Shown in pieces: positions 43,830 to 54,346 of a DNA stretch of 60,059 nucleotides. The first letter of the stretch is position 1. Each line of letters starts with the position of its first letter. The position numbers and the translations under genes were made by a program. The stretch comes from Bryobacteraceae bacterium (lineage in GTDB: Bacteria > Acidobacteriota > Terriglobia > Bryobacterales > Bryobacteraceae): contig JAHDVK010000033.1 in assembly GCA_023384675.1 (NCBI GenBank), positions 1 through 60,059 on the forward strand, written 5' to 3'. Under the pieces are notes generated by a model. It did not search any database. It was not told the DNA's origin and saw only the letters and a program-made list of their open reading frames with translations.

Positions 43830-43913
43830 GGTCTGACCTCCTATGAGAGCGAGTATGCGCCTGTTTTCCATAGGTGATAGGATAATAATAGGTGTCCTAA
43901 CGGTTAAGAGTCC

Positions 43914-45200
43914 GTGATTTCAAACGCTTCGGAAATCCACGAGGAGCTTGAGCGGATCCTCGAAACCAAGTGGTTACGGGAGTCGCAGCAGCTTAGTGCG
44001 CTTTTGCGCCACATCGTTCAGGAGACGTTGGAAGGGCGGGCCGAGGGCCTCAAGGAGTATTCCCTTGGCCTCGAGGTGTTCCACCGCTCCCCCGACTACG
44101 ACCCCCGCAACGACGCCATCGTCCGCGTGCAGGCGAGTCTGCTCAGGAAGCGGCTTGCGGCCTACTACGAGAACGAGGGCCGGCGTTCGGCACTCAGAAT
44201 CACGCTGCCACGGGGCGGCTACGTTCCGCAGTTCGAGGCAGCCGCGCCGGCGGCGGTCGTGGACATCCCTGAGCCCGCGCCACCTGTTGCGCAACCTCCG
44301 GATGGGCGGCGCCGTTGGCGCCTTTATTTATATGGCTTGTTGTCCGGGCTGGCCGTGGCGGCGGCAATCGGAGCGTGGTTCCACACCCGGCCGCGGGTGA
44401 CGGCATCGGAATGTCCCGCGCTCTGGAGCGCTTTTCTTCAATCAAACGCGAGTACGGTGGTCAGCTTCGGGGTGCCGCTGTTTTTTAGCGGCAGCGGTGG
44501 ACTGTTCGTTCGCGACACCCAGGTGAACAAGGTGGCCGACGATTCCCGGCGCATCGAACAGATCGGCGTATTGCTCAATCGCACTTTCCGCCCGCAGGAA
44601 GACGTGTATACGGGCGTGGGCGACGCGATCGGCACGCATTACGTGGCCCGCTGGCTGGAGCAGCGGGGCGTTCAGGCAGCCGTCGCCAACTCGAACTACA
44701 TCGGCCCATCGGACTTCGCCGGCAAAAACCTGGTGGTCGTGTCCTCAGCCCGTTTTCAGACTCTCCTGCAACACATGGGCCTGCCGGACCGGATTCCCTT
44801 CAGCGCCGAGGGGTTCGGCGGGGGCTATACGCTTTCCGACGCCATGCCCGGCGAGCTTTACGAGTACCGGCCCCGCGGCACCGACACGGGCGTGAATTTG
44901 AGCTACGCGGTCGTGACCCTGTGGCCGGGGTCCTCGCCCGCGCATCGGATCTTGTATCTTTCCGGCGTGGAGACCTGGTCCACGCAGGGCGCAGCGGAGT
45001 TCGCTGTGAATCCCGAGAGGCAACGCGATCTGCAAAGGCGCCTGGACGCCGATCCCGTGGACGGCCCGCGCGGGCGTAAGTCCCCCTATTTCCAGGTGCT
45101 GCTGCAAGTAGAGGGCAAGAACAACCGCGTGCGGTCCGCGGAATACGTCACCCACCGCTACCTTCCCGAGGGGGACGGCAACCGGGCCGGCACGCGATGA
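43914..45200 (+). CDS. Membrane-anchored regulator-like protein
   Basis: This 428-residue protein has an N-terminal block of about 85 residues (LLRHIVQETLEGRAEGLKEYS, YDPRNDAIVRVQASLLRKRL, ending in LPRGGYVPQF). I know this pattern from acidobacterial proteins where it precedes regulatory or cyclase-like modules. A single membrane segment follows (residues about 138-158). The C-terminal part is predicted outside the cytoplasm and is not recognised. The start is GTG with no strong ribosome site. Divergence from the TonB receptor suggests control of that operon. Its stop overlaps a tiny membrane-peptide gene by 4 nt. Confidence 0.75.
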   Translation: MISNASEIHEELERILETKWLRESQQLSALLRHIVQETLEGRAEGLKEYSLGLEVFHRSPDYDPRNDAIVRVQASLLRKRLAAYYENEGRRSALRITLPRGGYVPQFEAAAPAAVVDIPEPAPPVAQPPDGRRRWRLYLYGLLSGLAVAAAIGAWFHTRPRVTASECPALWSAFLQSNASTVVSFGVPLFFSGSGGLFVRDTQVNKVADDSRRIEQIGVLLNRTFRPQEDVYTGVGDAIGTHYVARWLEQRGVQAAVANSNYIGPSDFAGKNLVVVSSARFQTLLQHMGLPDRIPFSAEGFGGGYTLSDAMPGELYEYRPRGTDTGVNLSYAVVTLWPGSSPAHRILYLSGVETWSTQGAAEFAVNPERQRDLQRRLDADPVDGPRGRKSPYFQVLLQVEGKNNRVRSAEYVTHRYLPEGDGNRAGTR

Positions 45201-45307
45201 GCCGCCCCTCGGCATGGATGCGTTTCGTGGACACGCTGGTGCTCACGGCGTTTGGCGCGGCGCTCTTTGTAGTCGTGGCGCTGCTCCGGCGCTTCCGGCG
45301 CGCGTGA
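45197..45307 (+). CDS. 36-residue single-pass membrane peptide
   Basis: This short frame overlaps the preceding stop as ATGA. The product, MSRPSAWMRFVDTLVLTAFG followed by an all-hydrophobic stretch and RRFRRA, has one clear membrane span of about 18 residues and a basic C-terminus, predicting an N-out/C-in topology. There is no dedicated ribosome site beyond coupling. The overlap and clean membrane span argue that it is a real small gene tied to the regulator-like protein. Confidence 0.55.
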   Translation: MSRPSAWMRFVDTLVLTAFGAALFVVVALLRRFRRA

Positions 45308-45316
45308 ACAGAGGGG

Positions 45317-45406
45317 TGGCGGAGGAAGAGGGATTCGAACCCCCGGTACCCTTTCGAGTACTGCGGTTTTCAAGACCGCCGCCTTAAACCACTCGGCCAT
45401 TCCTCC
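45317..45406 (-). tRNA. tRNA-Ser (anticodon UGA)
   Basis: The minus strand folds into a 90-nt cloverleaf with a long variable arm, typical for serine. Acceptor stem GGAGGAA/TTCCTCC is complete, a T-arm with GGTTCGAATCC is present and CCA is encoded. The anticodon loop CTTGAAA gives UGA. Confidence 0.95.
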
Positions 45407-45491
45407 ACTTCCAATTTACCGCATTCCCTCGCTGGATCCGCGGTTCCTGTTGAAAACGCGCGTGATACACTGGGGAGCGGCCCGGCCCTTC

Positions 45492-46883
45492 ATGATCCGG
45501 CTCTTCCAAGTCTTCATTCCCACCTCGGTTGTCGGGTTGGTGATCTCCGAAGCGCTCCTCGCCACGGCCTGTTATTGCGCGGCTTTTTACCTCACGGGCG
45601 GGATTTCGATTGACCTGTATCTGCTCTACGGGGGGGGCGGCGCGGCGACCGCCATTGTCGTGGCCTCCATTCTGCTCGGGATCTATTTCCACGACCTTTA
45701 CAGTGAATTTCGCGTCTGGAGCCGCATCTATCTCATTCAACAATACTGTCTGGTTTTCGGCATGGCCTTCCTGGCGCAGGCGCTGCTGAGCTATCTGGAC
45801 CGGGATCTGATTCTGCCGCGCTGGCACATGATCGCTGGTTCCGCCCTGGGCCTGGTGGTCCTGCCGTTGTGGCGGATGGCCTACTCCCAGGCGGTGTTTT
45901 CGATTCTCGATCCCCAGCGGGTCTTGTTCGTCGGGGATAGTGATCTGGCCCGCCAGGTGGGCCGGCACCTGCGGCGGCGCCCCGAATACGCGCTTGCCCC
46001 GGCGGGCTACCTGGCGCCGAAGGCCGATCCGGAAGCCGATGAATGCCTTGGCCCCTGGCAGGGCGAACCCGCCGATGTGCGCCGGGTGTGGCGAACGCTG
46101 ACGCCGGACCGGGTGGTGGTGGGCTTGGCCGAGCGCCGCGGCCAGCTGCCGGTTTTTGAGCTTCTCGACCTTCGTCTGCGCGGGGTACCTGTCGAAGAGG
46201 TGGGTGGCCTTTATGAAACTGTCACCGGGCGCGTCTCGCTCTCCGCGTTGCGGCCTTCTCACCTGATCTTCCACCGCCGCCTGGGGCCTTCGCCGCACGC
46301 GTTGATCTTCCAGCGCGCCTATTCGGCGGCGGTGGGCCTGGCAGGGATCATTCTGACCGGCCCGCTGTTGCTGGTGGTGGCGATTCTCGTGAGGATCACC
46401 AGCCCCGGCCCCGCGCTCTACCGGCAGCGGCGTGTGGGCTACCGCGGGAAGGTCTTCGAGGTGCTGAAGTTCCGGTCGATGTACGTGGACGCCGAAGCGC
46501 ACACCGGTGCGGTTTGGGCCAAGAAGGACGATCCGCGCGTAACGCCGCTTGGCAAATGGCTGCGCAAGCTGCGCATCGATGAATTCCCTCAGTTTTTCAA
46601 TATCCTGAAGGGAGAAATGGTGATTGCGGGGCCGCGGCCCGAGCGGCCCGAATTCGTGAAGGAATTGACGGAACAGATCCCGTTCTTCAGCCTGCGTCAT
46701 TCGGTATTGCCTGGCATTACAGGCTGGGCGCAGATCAACCACAAATATGGCGACACGCTGGAGGACACAATCGCCAAGTTAGAATACGACCTCTATTACA
46801 TAAAAAACCTGTCGCCTTCGCTCGATTTGTACATCGTCTTTCACACCATCAAGGTGATGCTGCTGGGGCGCGGCTCGCAGTAG
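45492..46883 (+). CDS. Polyprenyl glycosylphosphotransferase (EpsB/WbaP-like sugar transferase)
   Basis: This 463-residue membrane enzyme transfers a sugar-1-phosphate to undecaprenyl phosphate, the first step of exopolysaccharide assembly. The N-terminal half has about four membrane segments plus a CoA-binding-like domain (RVLFVGDSDLARQ). A fifth segment (YSAAVGLAGIILTGPLLL) leads into the bacterial sugar transferase core: SPGPALYRQRRVGYRGKVF, LKFRSMYVDAE, LRKLRIDEFPQFFN and RPERPEFV. The ATG at 45492 is chosen because related proteins begin with MIRLF; an earlier ATG at 45450 is in frame. No other capsule genes follow in this window. Confidence 0.93.
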   Translation: MIRLFQVFIPTSVVGLVISEALLATACYCAAFYLTGGISIDLYLLYGGGGAATAIVVASILLGIYFHDLYSEFRVWSRIYLIQQYCLVFGMAFLAQALLSYLDRDLILPRWHMIAGSALGLVVLPLWRMAYSQAVFSILDPQRVLFVGDSDLARQVGRHLRRRPEYALAPAGYLAPKADPEADECLGPWQGEPADVRRVWRTLTPDRVVVGLAERRGQLPVFELLDLRLRGVPVEEVGGLYETVTGRVSLSALRPSHLIFHRRLGPSPHALIFQRAYSAAVGLAGIILTGPLLLVVAILVRITSPGPALYRQRRVGYRGKVFEVLKFRSMYVDAEAHTGAVWAKKDDPRVTPLGKWLRKLRIDEFPQFFNILKGEMVIAGPRPERPEFVKELTEQIPFFSLRHSVLPGITGWAQINHKYGDTLEDTIAKLEYDLYYIKNLSPSLDLYIVFHTIKVMLLGRGSQ

Positions 46884-46926
46884 CCCCGGCCCCGTCCGCG
46901 TCGGCTACAATAGGAAAGGCCCGCGA

Positions 46927-47001
46927 GCGGGAGTAACTCAAGGGTAGAGTCACAGCCTTCCAAGCTGTTGGTTGCGGGTTCGAGTCCCGTCTCCCGCTCC
47001 A
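46927..47001 (+). tRNA. tRNA-Gly (anticodon UCC)
   Basis: A 75-nt cloverleaf with acceptor GCGGGAG/CTCCCGC, discriminator T and encoded CCA. The anticodon loop CTTCCAA gives UCC, which reads GGA/GGG. A TACAAT box lies about 16 nt upstream. Confidence 0.95.
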
Positions 47002-47079
47002 GTCACCGCTTGCATCTTCCGCCCGTTCCAGATAGCTTGCAAAGAGATCGGGCCGCGTCGCGGCCCAGGGGGAGGAACG

Positions 47080-48048
47080 ATGGCGCAATGTTCGGTATGC
47101 CGGAATGAGCTGAAAGCGGGAAGTCATTTCTGCACCTTTTGCGGCACGCCAGCTCAGGCCGCGCCCGCCCCCGTCCCCACCGCTCAGGCCGCGCCGGGCA
47201 TTACTTGCACGGTCTGCCAGGCGGCCAACCCCGCCGGCCTGAAGTTCTGTAACCGCTGCGGCGCCGCCCTCTCCGCTCCGGCGTCCGCCGCCGGCGGATT
47301 CACACCTGCGAAGCGCACCCCGTTGCCGCTGATCATCGCGCTTTTCGCCATTCCCATTGCGGGCGCGGCCGGCTGGTTCGCCTTCCAGCACTGGCAAAAG
47401 GGCCGTGCAGCCGAAGCGCCCGTCGTGACCACCGCTCCACCCGCGCCCGCGCCGGCGCCCGCACCGGCGCCCCCACCGGACGCACAGACGCCGTTCTCCC
47501 GCCCCGTCTCCACGCCCATCGTCCGCGAACCTGAACCTGCGCCCGCCGCCCCTGCCCGCGTGCCCGTCCAGCGGCCGAAACTGCCGCCGCCGGCGCCCGC
47601 ACCGGCCCCCGCGCCCGTTCAGACCGCCGCCGAAGAACCGCCCGCGCCCACGCCTGCTCCCGAAACCAGACCCGAACCCGCGCGCGCCGCCGCGCCTGCG
47701 CCGCCCGCCGAACCCGCTCCGGCCCGCTCACCCGTCTTCCAGCCCGAACGCACCTATCAACCCGCGCCTGCGGCCCCCCCGCAGCCTCGTTATGCGGGGC
47801 CCGCCTCCGGCATCATCGTCTGGTCCGGCCAACTTGAACGCGGCACGGCCGTCACGATCGACGGCGACCGCGCGAGCGCGGGTTCCATCAACGGCGCTCT
47901 GCCCGGCGTGCCAGTGATGGTCGAGATCACACCCTCCGATGTCGCCGTCGCCGAACCTCCCGGACCCGGCAACGGCTGGAAACGTATTTCCGTCCGCAGC
48001 CGCAAGAGCCGCCATACGGTGGTCACCATATACTGGCGGGTGCTCTAG
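47080..48048 (+). CDS. Double zinc-ribbon membrane protein with Pro/Ala-rich linker
   Basis: This 322-residue protein begins with two zinc ribbons: CSVC...CTFCG and CTVC...CNRCG. One membrane segment (LPLIIALFAIPIAGAAGWFAF) follows near residue 90. A long Pro/Ala-rich stretch (about residues 115-235) leads to a compact C-terminal domain (GIIVWSGQLERGTAVTIDGD). GGGGGAGG lies 5-7 nt upstream of the ATG. The topology places the ribbons in the cytoplasm. The function is unknown. A 12-nt gap to the next gene suggests co-transcription. Confidence 0.82.
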   Translation: MAQCSVCRNELKAGSHFCTFCGTPAQAAPAPVPTAQAAPGITCTVCQAANPAGLKFCNRCGAALSAPASAAGGFTPAKRTPLPLIIALFAIPIAGAAGWFAFQHWQKGRAAEAPVVTTAPPAPAPAPAPAPPPDAQTPFSRPVSTPIVREPEPAPAAPARVPVQRPKLPPPAPAPAPAPVQTAAEEPPAPTPAPETRPEPARAAAPAPPAEPAPARSPVFQPERTYQPAPAAPPQPRYAGPASGIIVWSGQLERGTAVTIDGDRASAGSINGALPGVPVMVEITPSDVAVAEPPGPGNGWKRISVRSRKSRHTVVTIYWRVL

Positions 48049-48060
48049 AGGAGATTTGCT

Positions 48061-48642
48061 ATGACCCGTATCATTCTTTCGGCCCTGCTTGGCGCGCTCG
48101 CGGCGCCCGCCGCCGAGCCGCCCCCGCTCGCCAACAACACCGAATTCCGCGTCCGCCTGCTCGCCCCCGTCAGCACCAGCGCCAATCAGAAGGGCGACAA
48201 AATCTCCGCCCAGGTGCTCTCGCCGCCCGCTTTCGCCGGCTCCATCATGGAGGGTGAAGTGCGCGAGTCCAAAAGCGGTGCGAAGCTCAAAGGCACATCC
48301 ACGCTCGCACTCGCCTTTCAGACCATCCATCTCAAGGACGAAACCAAGCTGGACATCCGCAGCGACGTGAAGTCCTTCATCAACTCCCAGGGCAAGGCGG
48401 ACGTCGATGAGGAAGGCCACATCTTCCAGAAGAAGAACAATCTCGGCAAAGTGGCCGCCGCCTCCGGCCTCGGGGCGCTCATCGGCGGCATCGCGGGGGG
48501 CGGACGCGGCGCGGCCATCGGCGCGGGCGTCGGCGCCGCCGCCAGCCTGATCGTTGTGCAGATGGCCGCCAAGGCCCCCAACATCACCTTTGACAGCGGC
48601 AGCGAACTGGTTCTCGACGTCAGCCCCCGCGCCAAACGCTGA
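48061..48642 (+). CDS. Secreted glycine-rich protein of unknown function
   Basis: This 193-residue protein has a signal peptide (TRIILSALLGALAAPAA). The middle is strand-rich (EFRVRLLAPVSTS, GSIMEGEVRESKSG). Residues about 137-170 are a Gly/Ala-rich segment (GLGALIGGIAGGGRGAAIGAG) that resembles glycine-zipper proteins and may contact a membrane. GGAG is close to the ATG. It follows the zinc-ribbon gene by 12 nt. The family is not recognised. Confidence 0.75.
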   Translation: MTRIILSALLGALAAPAAEPPPLANNTEFRVRLLAPVSTSANQKGDKISAQVLSPPAFAGSIMEGEVRESKSGAKLKGTSTLALAFQTIHLKDETKLDIRSDVKSFINSQGKADVDEEGHIFQKKNNLGKVAAASGLGALIGGIAGGGRGAAIGAGVGAAASLIVVQMAAKAPNITFDSGSELVLDVSPRAKR

Positions 48643-48691
48643 TGCCGCCCGCCCGCCTCACATACACTATGGACACAAGGACCCACTAGCC

Positions 48692-49573
48692 ATGCTCATC
48701 CGCCGCACCGCTCTATTGCTCTGCCTCGCAGCACTCTGCTCCGCCGCCGCCCCGAAGAAGGCCATGATCCTCGACGGCCGGAATAACCACGACTGGCGCG
48801 CCACCACGCCCGTCCTCAAACAGATCCTCGAGGAGACCGGCCTGTTCACGGTCGAAGTCGTCACCGCGCCACCCGACAACGAAGCCCTCGCCTCCTTCGC
48901 GCCCAACTTCTCCGCCTACGACGTGATCGTTCTCAACTACAACGATTTCGGCCCGAAAAACGCCGGCGACTGGCCCGAAGTCACCCAACTCGCCTTCGAA
49001 AAGTATGTCCGCGGAGGCGGCGGCGTCGTCAGCTTTCACGCCGCCGACAACGCCTTCCCCAAATGGGTCGAATTCAACAAAATCATCGGACTCGGCGGCT
49101 GGGCCGGACGGAATGAAAAGGACGGCCCCTACATCCGCTGGCGCGACGGCAAGGTGGTCCGCGACGATTCCCCCGGGCGCGGCGGCAGCCACGGTCCCCG
49201 GCACGAATTCCTCGTCGAAATCCGCGAGCCCAACCACCCCATCACCAAGGGCCTCCCGCTCAAGTGGATGCACGCCGAAGACGAACTCTACGACCGCCTC
49301 CGCGGACCCGCCGAACGCCTCGCGCTGCTGGGCACCGCCTTCTCCGCCCCCGAAATAAAGGGCACCGGCGAACACGAGCCCATCCTGTTCACCATCGAAT
49401 ACGGCAAGGGCCGCGTCTTTCACACCACGCTCGGCCACGATGTGCCTGCGATGCAGTGCGTCGGCTTCATAGCTACGCTGCAGCGCGGCACGGAATGGGC
49501 CGCAACAGGCAAGGTCACACAGAAAGTGCCCGCCGATTTCCCCACGGCGGATAAAGTCAGCGTGCGGCGCTGA
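48692..49573 (+). CDS. Secreted ThuA-domain protein
   Basis: This 293-residue protein has a signal peptide (LIRRTALLLCLAALCSAA). It shows the ThuA (trehalose-utilisation-like, glutamine-amidotransferase-like fold) pattern: AMILDGRNNHDW, then LNYNDFGPK, VVSFHAADNAFPKW and VFHTTLGHDV near the end. ThuA proteins act in disaccharide metabolism, but their biochemical role is not settled. The in-frame extension upstream lacks a leader. It converges with the phosphatase gene with a 6-nt gap. Confidence 0.9.
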   Translation: MLIRRTALLLCLAALCSAAAPKKAMILDGRNNHDWRATTPVLKQILEETGLFTVEVVTAPPDNEALASFAPNFSAYDVIVLNYNDFGPKNAGDWPEVTQLAFEKYVRGGGGVVSFHAADNAFPKWVEFNKIIGLGGWAGRNEKDGPYIRWRDGKVVRDDSPGRGGSHGPRHEFLVEIREPNHPITKGLPLKWMHAEDELYDRLRGPAERLALLGTAFSAPEIKGTGEHEPILFTIEYGKGRVFHTTLGHDVPAMQCVGFIATLQRGTEWAATGKVTQKVPADFPTADKVSVRR

Positions 49574-49579
49574 TCACCG

Positions 49580-50893
49580 CTACTCCACCGCTTTCGGCGG
49601 CCGCAGCCGCTCCGGCGTGCGCGGCACGCGGTTGACAAAACGATTGGGCCGCCCGCGCCGCTTTTCGAGTTCGAAAGCGTCATACAGCTGCCCGCCGGCC
49701 GTCCGGCACTCATAGCTCAAGCGGCCGCCATCGATCCGGATGATCTGGAAAAGCTGCGTATCCTCGGCCACCCGGTCGAACACGCCCTTGCGCGCCAGTT
49801 CATAGAACTTGATGCCGGACACCGAAACCACATACACCGTGCCCGCTTTGCCGGAAGCCTCGTCCGCCGCCGTCACCGGACGGGTGCGCCCGTACACATG
49901 GTCGTGGCCGTTGAGTACCAGGTCCACGCGGTATTTGTCGAAGATGGGCTGCCACAGTTCGCGTAACGCCTTATTGTCGCGCCGCTGCGCGGTCGAATAG
50001 ATGGGATGGTGGAACGTGGCCACCGTCCACTGGTTGGGGTTGGCGCTCAACACGCGCTCCAGCCATGCCGCCTGCTCCTGCTGCTTCTCGTACGAATTGA
50101 GCGCGATCATGCGCAGGCCCTGGATGTCGATGTAGTAGTTCGTGCCCTCCAGTCCCTCCACGCCGTTGGCGGGCATTGTGAACTGCGCCCGCCAGTTCGG
50201 CGTCAGCCGCCGCTCTTCTTCCGGCGCGCTGCGGCCGTATTCGTGGTTGCCGGGCACGGCCACGCTCGGAACCATCTGGTTCACCCAACCGGCGCCCTGG
50301 TGCCACTCGCCCCATTCCTGGTCGCGCAGCGCGTTGTTGATCAGGTCTCCGGCATGCACGATGAAGCGCGCCTGCGGCGCATGCGCATATGCCTCCCGGA
50401 TCACGCGCGACCACATCGGCAGGATGCCGCTCTGCGCGTCCCCGAGGTAGATGAACGTGAGCGGCTCCGCCGTACGGCTCGCCGTGCGGATGCGGCTCCA
50501 CGCGCTCCAATTCTCGCCGTCGCCCACGCGGTACAGGTAGTCCGTCGAGGGCTTGAGGTTGATGAAGGTCACCGAGTGCCCATGCGCCAGCCCCAGATCG
50601 GTCTGGTAAAGCTGCGTCATGGCATTCAGCCGGCGCGCCTTGCCGGCGAACTCCCGCCCGTCCTCGGCTTCCGCAATCTCGGCAGACGCGGCCGTCACTT
50701 GCGTGGTGGTCCTCCAGGTGACCGAGAAACCCGTGGCGGGATCCTCGGTCCAATTCACGATAATGCGGTCTGGGAATATTGACGGGCGATAGACTTCGGC
50801 GGGCGCCTGCGCCTGGAAGGCGCACAGTGGCGCGGCCGCCAGCAGGCAGGCGAGCCAGTACCTCCGGATCGAGGGTGCGATCAATCTGTGCAT
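49580..50893 (-). CDS. Secreted purple-acid-phosphatase-like metallophosphoesterase
   Basis: This 437-residue protein has a signal peptide (YWLACLLAAAPLCAFQ). An N-terminal fibronectin-III-like domain (about residues 35-140) precedes a metallophosphoesterase domain with all five motifs: IYLGDAQSG, VHAGDLINN, VPGNHEYG, TFHHPIYS and NGHDHVYGR. The pair of metals and the Fn3 domain match purple acid phosphatases. It should release phosphate outside the cytoplasm. GGGAGGA precedes the ATG. It seems to be a single gene. Confidence 0.92.
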   Translation of the reverse strand: MHRLIAPSIRRYWLACLLAAAPLCAFQAQAPAEVYRPSIFPDRIIVNWTEDPATGFSVTWRTTTQVTAASAEIAEAEDGREFAGKARRLNAMTQLYQTDLGLAHGHSVTFINLKPSTDYLYRVGDGENWSAWSRIRTASRTAEPLTFIYLGDAQSGILPMWSRVIREAYAHAPQARFIVHAGDLINNALRDQEWGEWHQGAGWVNQMVPSVAVPGNHEYGRSAPEEERRLTPNWRAQFTMPANGVEGLEGTNYYIDIQGLRMIALNSYEKQQEQAAWLERVLSANPNQWTVATFHHPIYSTAQRRDNKALRELWQPIFDKYRVDLVLNGHDHVYGRTRPVTAADEASGKAGTVYVVSVSGIKFYELARKGVFDRVAEDTQLFQIIRIDGGRLSYECRTAGGQLYDAFELEKRRGRPNRFVNRVPRTPERLRPPKAVE

Positions 50894-51098
50894 GGATGAG
50901 TCCTCCCGGGGATGTAAACATCCATGCTACCGAAGCCCCCTCCCGCCACGCGAGACCGCGCATTCCGCGTCCCCCGCCCGCCGCCCGCCGGAGACTCTTG
51001 TAAATCCTGGGGCGCGCCGCCGAACCTTTCCCTCGCTGATCCGTTCAAGCCTCTAGCAGGCCGCAGCACACCGCGGCAGAAATTAAGGAGCTTGAACG

Positions 51099-51515
51099 AT
51101 GCAAATCCGTTACCCCGTTGTTCGCGTGCTGGCTGCGTTGGCCCTCACGTTTGTGTTCGCTTTCGCCGCGCTGGCCGCCACCCGTGCGCCGGCCAAGATC
51201 CCCTTCGCGTTTGAAGTGCGTGGCGAACTCCTTCCCGCCGGCGAGTACGAAGTCATCGCCAACACCAGCACCAATGTGGTGTACCTCATCGGTCCCGACG
51301 GCCACCAAAGGGCCGCGATGGCCATTCCCATGGGCAATCCCAACGCGCCCTCGAAATCGAAGATCGTCTTCGAGCACGACGGCGATACCTATCAACTCAC
51401 GGAAGTGTGGCTGAGCGGCGTCGGCGGCCGCAAAGTGCAGAACGGCGACCGTAAGGCAGCTCCCGCGATGAAGGGCGCCACGCTCCGCCGCATCGAGATC
51501 AGCGCCGGCGACTGA
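51099..51515 (+). CDS. Secreted protein of unknown function
   Basis: This 138-residue protein has a long signal peptide (VVRVLAALALTFVFAFAALAA). The mature part is short and strand-rich, beginning PFAFEVRGELLPAGEYEV and later QLTEVWLSGVGGRKV. Similar small secreted proteins are common in acidobacteria, but I cannot name a function. AAGGAG precedes the ATG. A hairpin follows its stop, so it is likely monocistronic. Confidence 0.78.
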   Translation: MQIRYPVVRVLAALALTFVFAFAALAATRAPAKIPFAFEVRGELLPAGEYEVIANTSTNVVYLIGPDGHQRAAMAIPMGNPNAPSKSKIVFEHDGDTYQLTEVWLSGVGGRKVQNGDRKAAPAMKGATLRRIEISAGD

Positions 51516-51544
51516 TGCCCTCCCTTGCCTGCCGCTGAAATCCC

Positions 51545-51569
51545 GCGGGCCTGCTTTCAGTGGGCCCGC
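51545..51569 (+). terminator. Hairpin after small secreted-protein gene
   Basis: GCGGGCC and GGCCCGC form a 7-bp stem, followed by AAACTTTCCC. It separates the gene at 51099 from the succinate dehydrogenase operon. Confidence 0.45.
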
Positions 51570-51704
51570 AAACTTTCCCACCTTCGGACCTTCCTCCCCA
51601 GAATTTGCATAGAATAGTGGTTTCCGGGCGTCAGTAAGACAGAAACCACTGATCGCCCTGCTAACCCCCATCGGGCCAATTCTGGGGATTCACGGAGTGT
51701 CTGA

Positions 51705-52388
51705 ATGAGCACCATTGCAGTGGGCGGCATCAACCGCACCGCCCTGTTCTACCAGTCCGTCATCGGCAAGAAAGTGATCATGGCCGTGACGGGCTTTATT
51801 CTTTCCGGCTTTGTTCTGGGCCACATGATCGGAAATCTCCAGGTCTTCGCCGGTCCGGAGAAATTCAACGCCTACGCGGCCTTCCTGCAGGGACTGGGTC
51901 CCATGCTCTGGGTGGCCCGCATCGCGCTGCTGGCCGCGGTAGGCCTGCACATCGCGATGGCCGTTCAACTGACCCTGTTGAAGCTCGATGCCCGCCCGCA
52001 GGCTTACGTCAAAAAGTCTGCCCTCGTATCCACCTACGCCGCCCGCACCATGATCTGGAGCGGCCCCATCGTCGCCGCCTTCCTCATCTATCACCTGCTG
52101 CACCTCACCACCGGCCACGCCCATCCCGATTTCAAGCCCGGCGACGTGTACGCCAACTTCATCACCGGCTTTAAGAATCCAGCGGTCGCGCTGTTCTACA
52201 TGGTGGCCAACATCCTGCTGGCCTTCCATCTCTATCACGGCGTCTGGAGCATGTTTCAGTCGCTCGGCGTGTCGCACCCGCGCTATACGCCCATCCTGAA
52301 ACGCCTGGCGCAACTCTACGGCATCGTCATCGGCTTGGGCAACGTAGCCATGCCGATGGCCGTGCTCACCGGGATTTTAACTCTGTAA
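51705..52388 (+). CDS. sdhC: Succinate dehydrogenase cytochrome b558 subunit
   Basis: This 227-residue integral membrane subunit anchors complex II and carries heme b for quinone reduction. It has five membrane segments and the N-terminal pattern of the Bacteroides-type b558 family (FYQSVIGKKVIMAVTGFIL). His residues at expected heme positions are in GHMIGNLQVF, GLHIAM, YHLLHLTTGH and FHLYHGVW. It is the first gene of sdhCAB. The family has a single anchor, in place of the separate SdhC/SdhD of E. coli. Confidence 0.95.
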   Translation: MSTIAVGGINRTALFYQSVIGKKVIMAVTGFILSGFVLGHMIGNLQVFAGPEKFNAYAAFLQGLGPMLWVARIALLAAVGLHIAMAVQLTLLKLDARPQAYVKKSALVSTYAARTMIWSGPIVAAFLIYHLLHLTTGHAHPDFKPGDVYANFITGFKNPAVALFYMVANILLAFHLYHGVWSMFQSLGVSHPRYTPILKRLAQLYGIVIGLGNVAMPMAVLTGILTL

Positions 52389-52409
52389 CGCGGGAGGGAG
52401 ACACTCATC

Positions 52410-54329
<1,920 letters not shown>

Positions 54330-54346
54330 GAGAGGCACCGGAACAC

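Noticed and set aside
45450-45491. Earlier start for the sugar transferase
   Set aside because: In frame, but homologues start at MIRLF and a -10-like TACACT lies at 45466-45471, inside this extension.
47430-47760. Apparent repeat array in GC-rich DNA
   Set aside because: It is the Pro/Ala-rich linker of the zinc-ribbon protein, a coding low-complexity region, not a CRISPR or tandem non-coding repeat.
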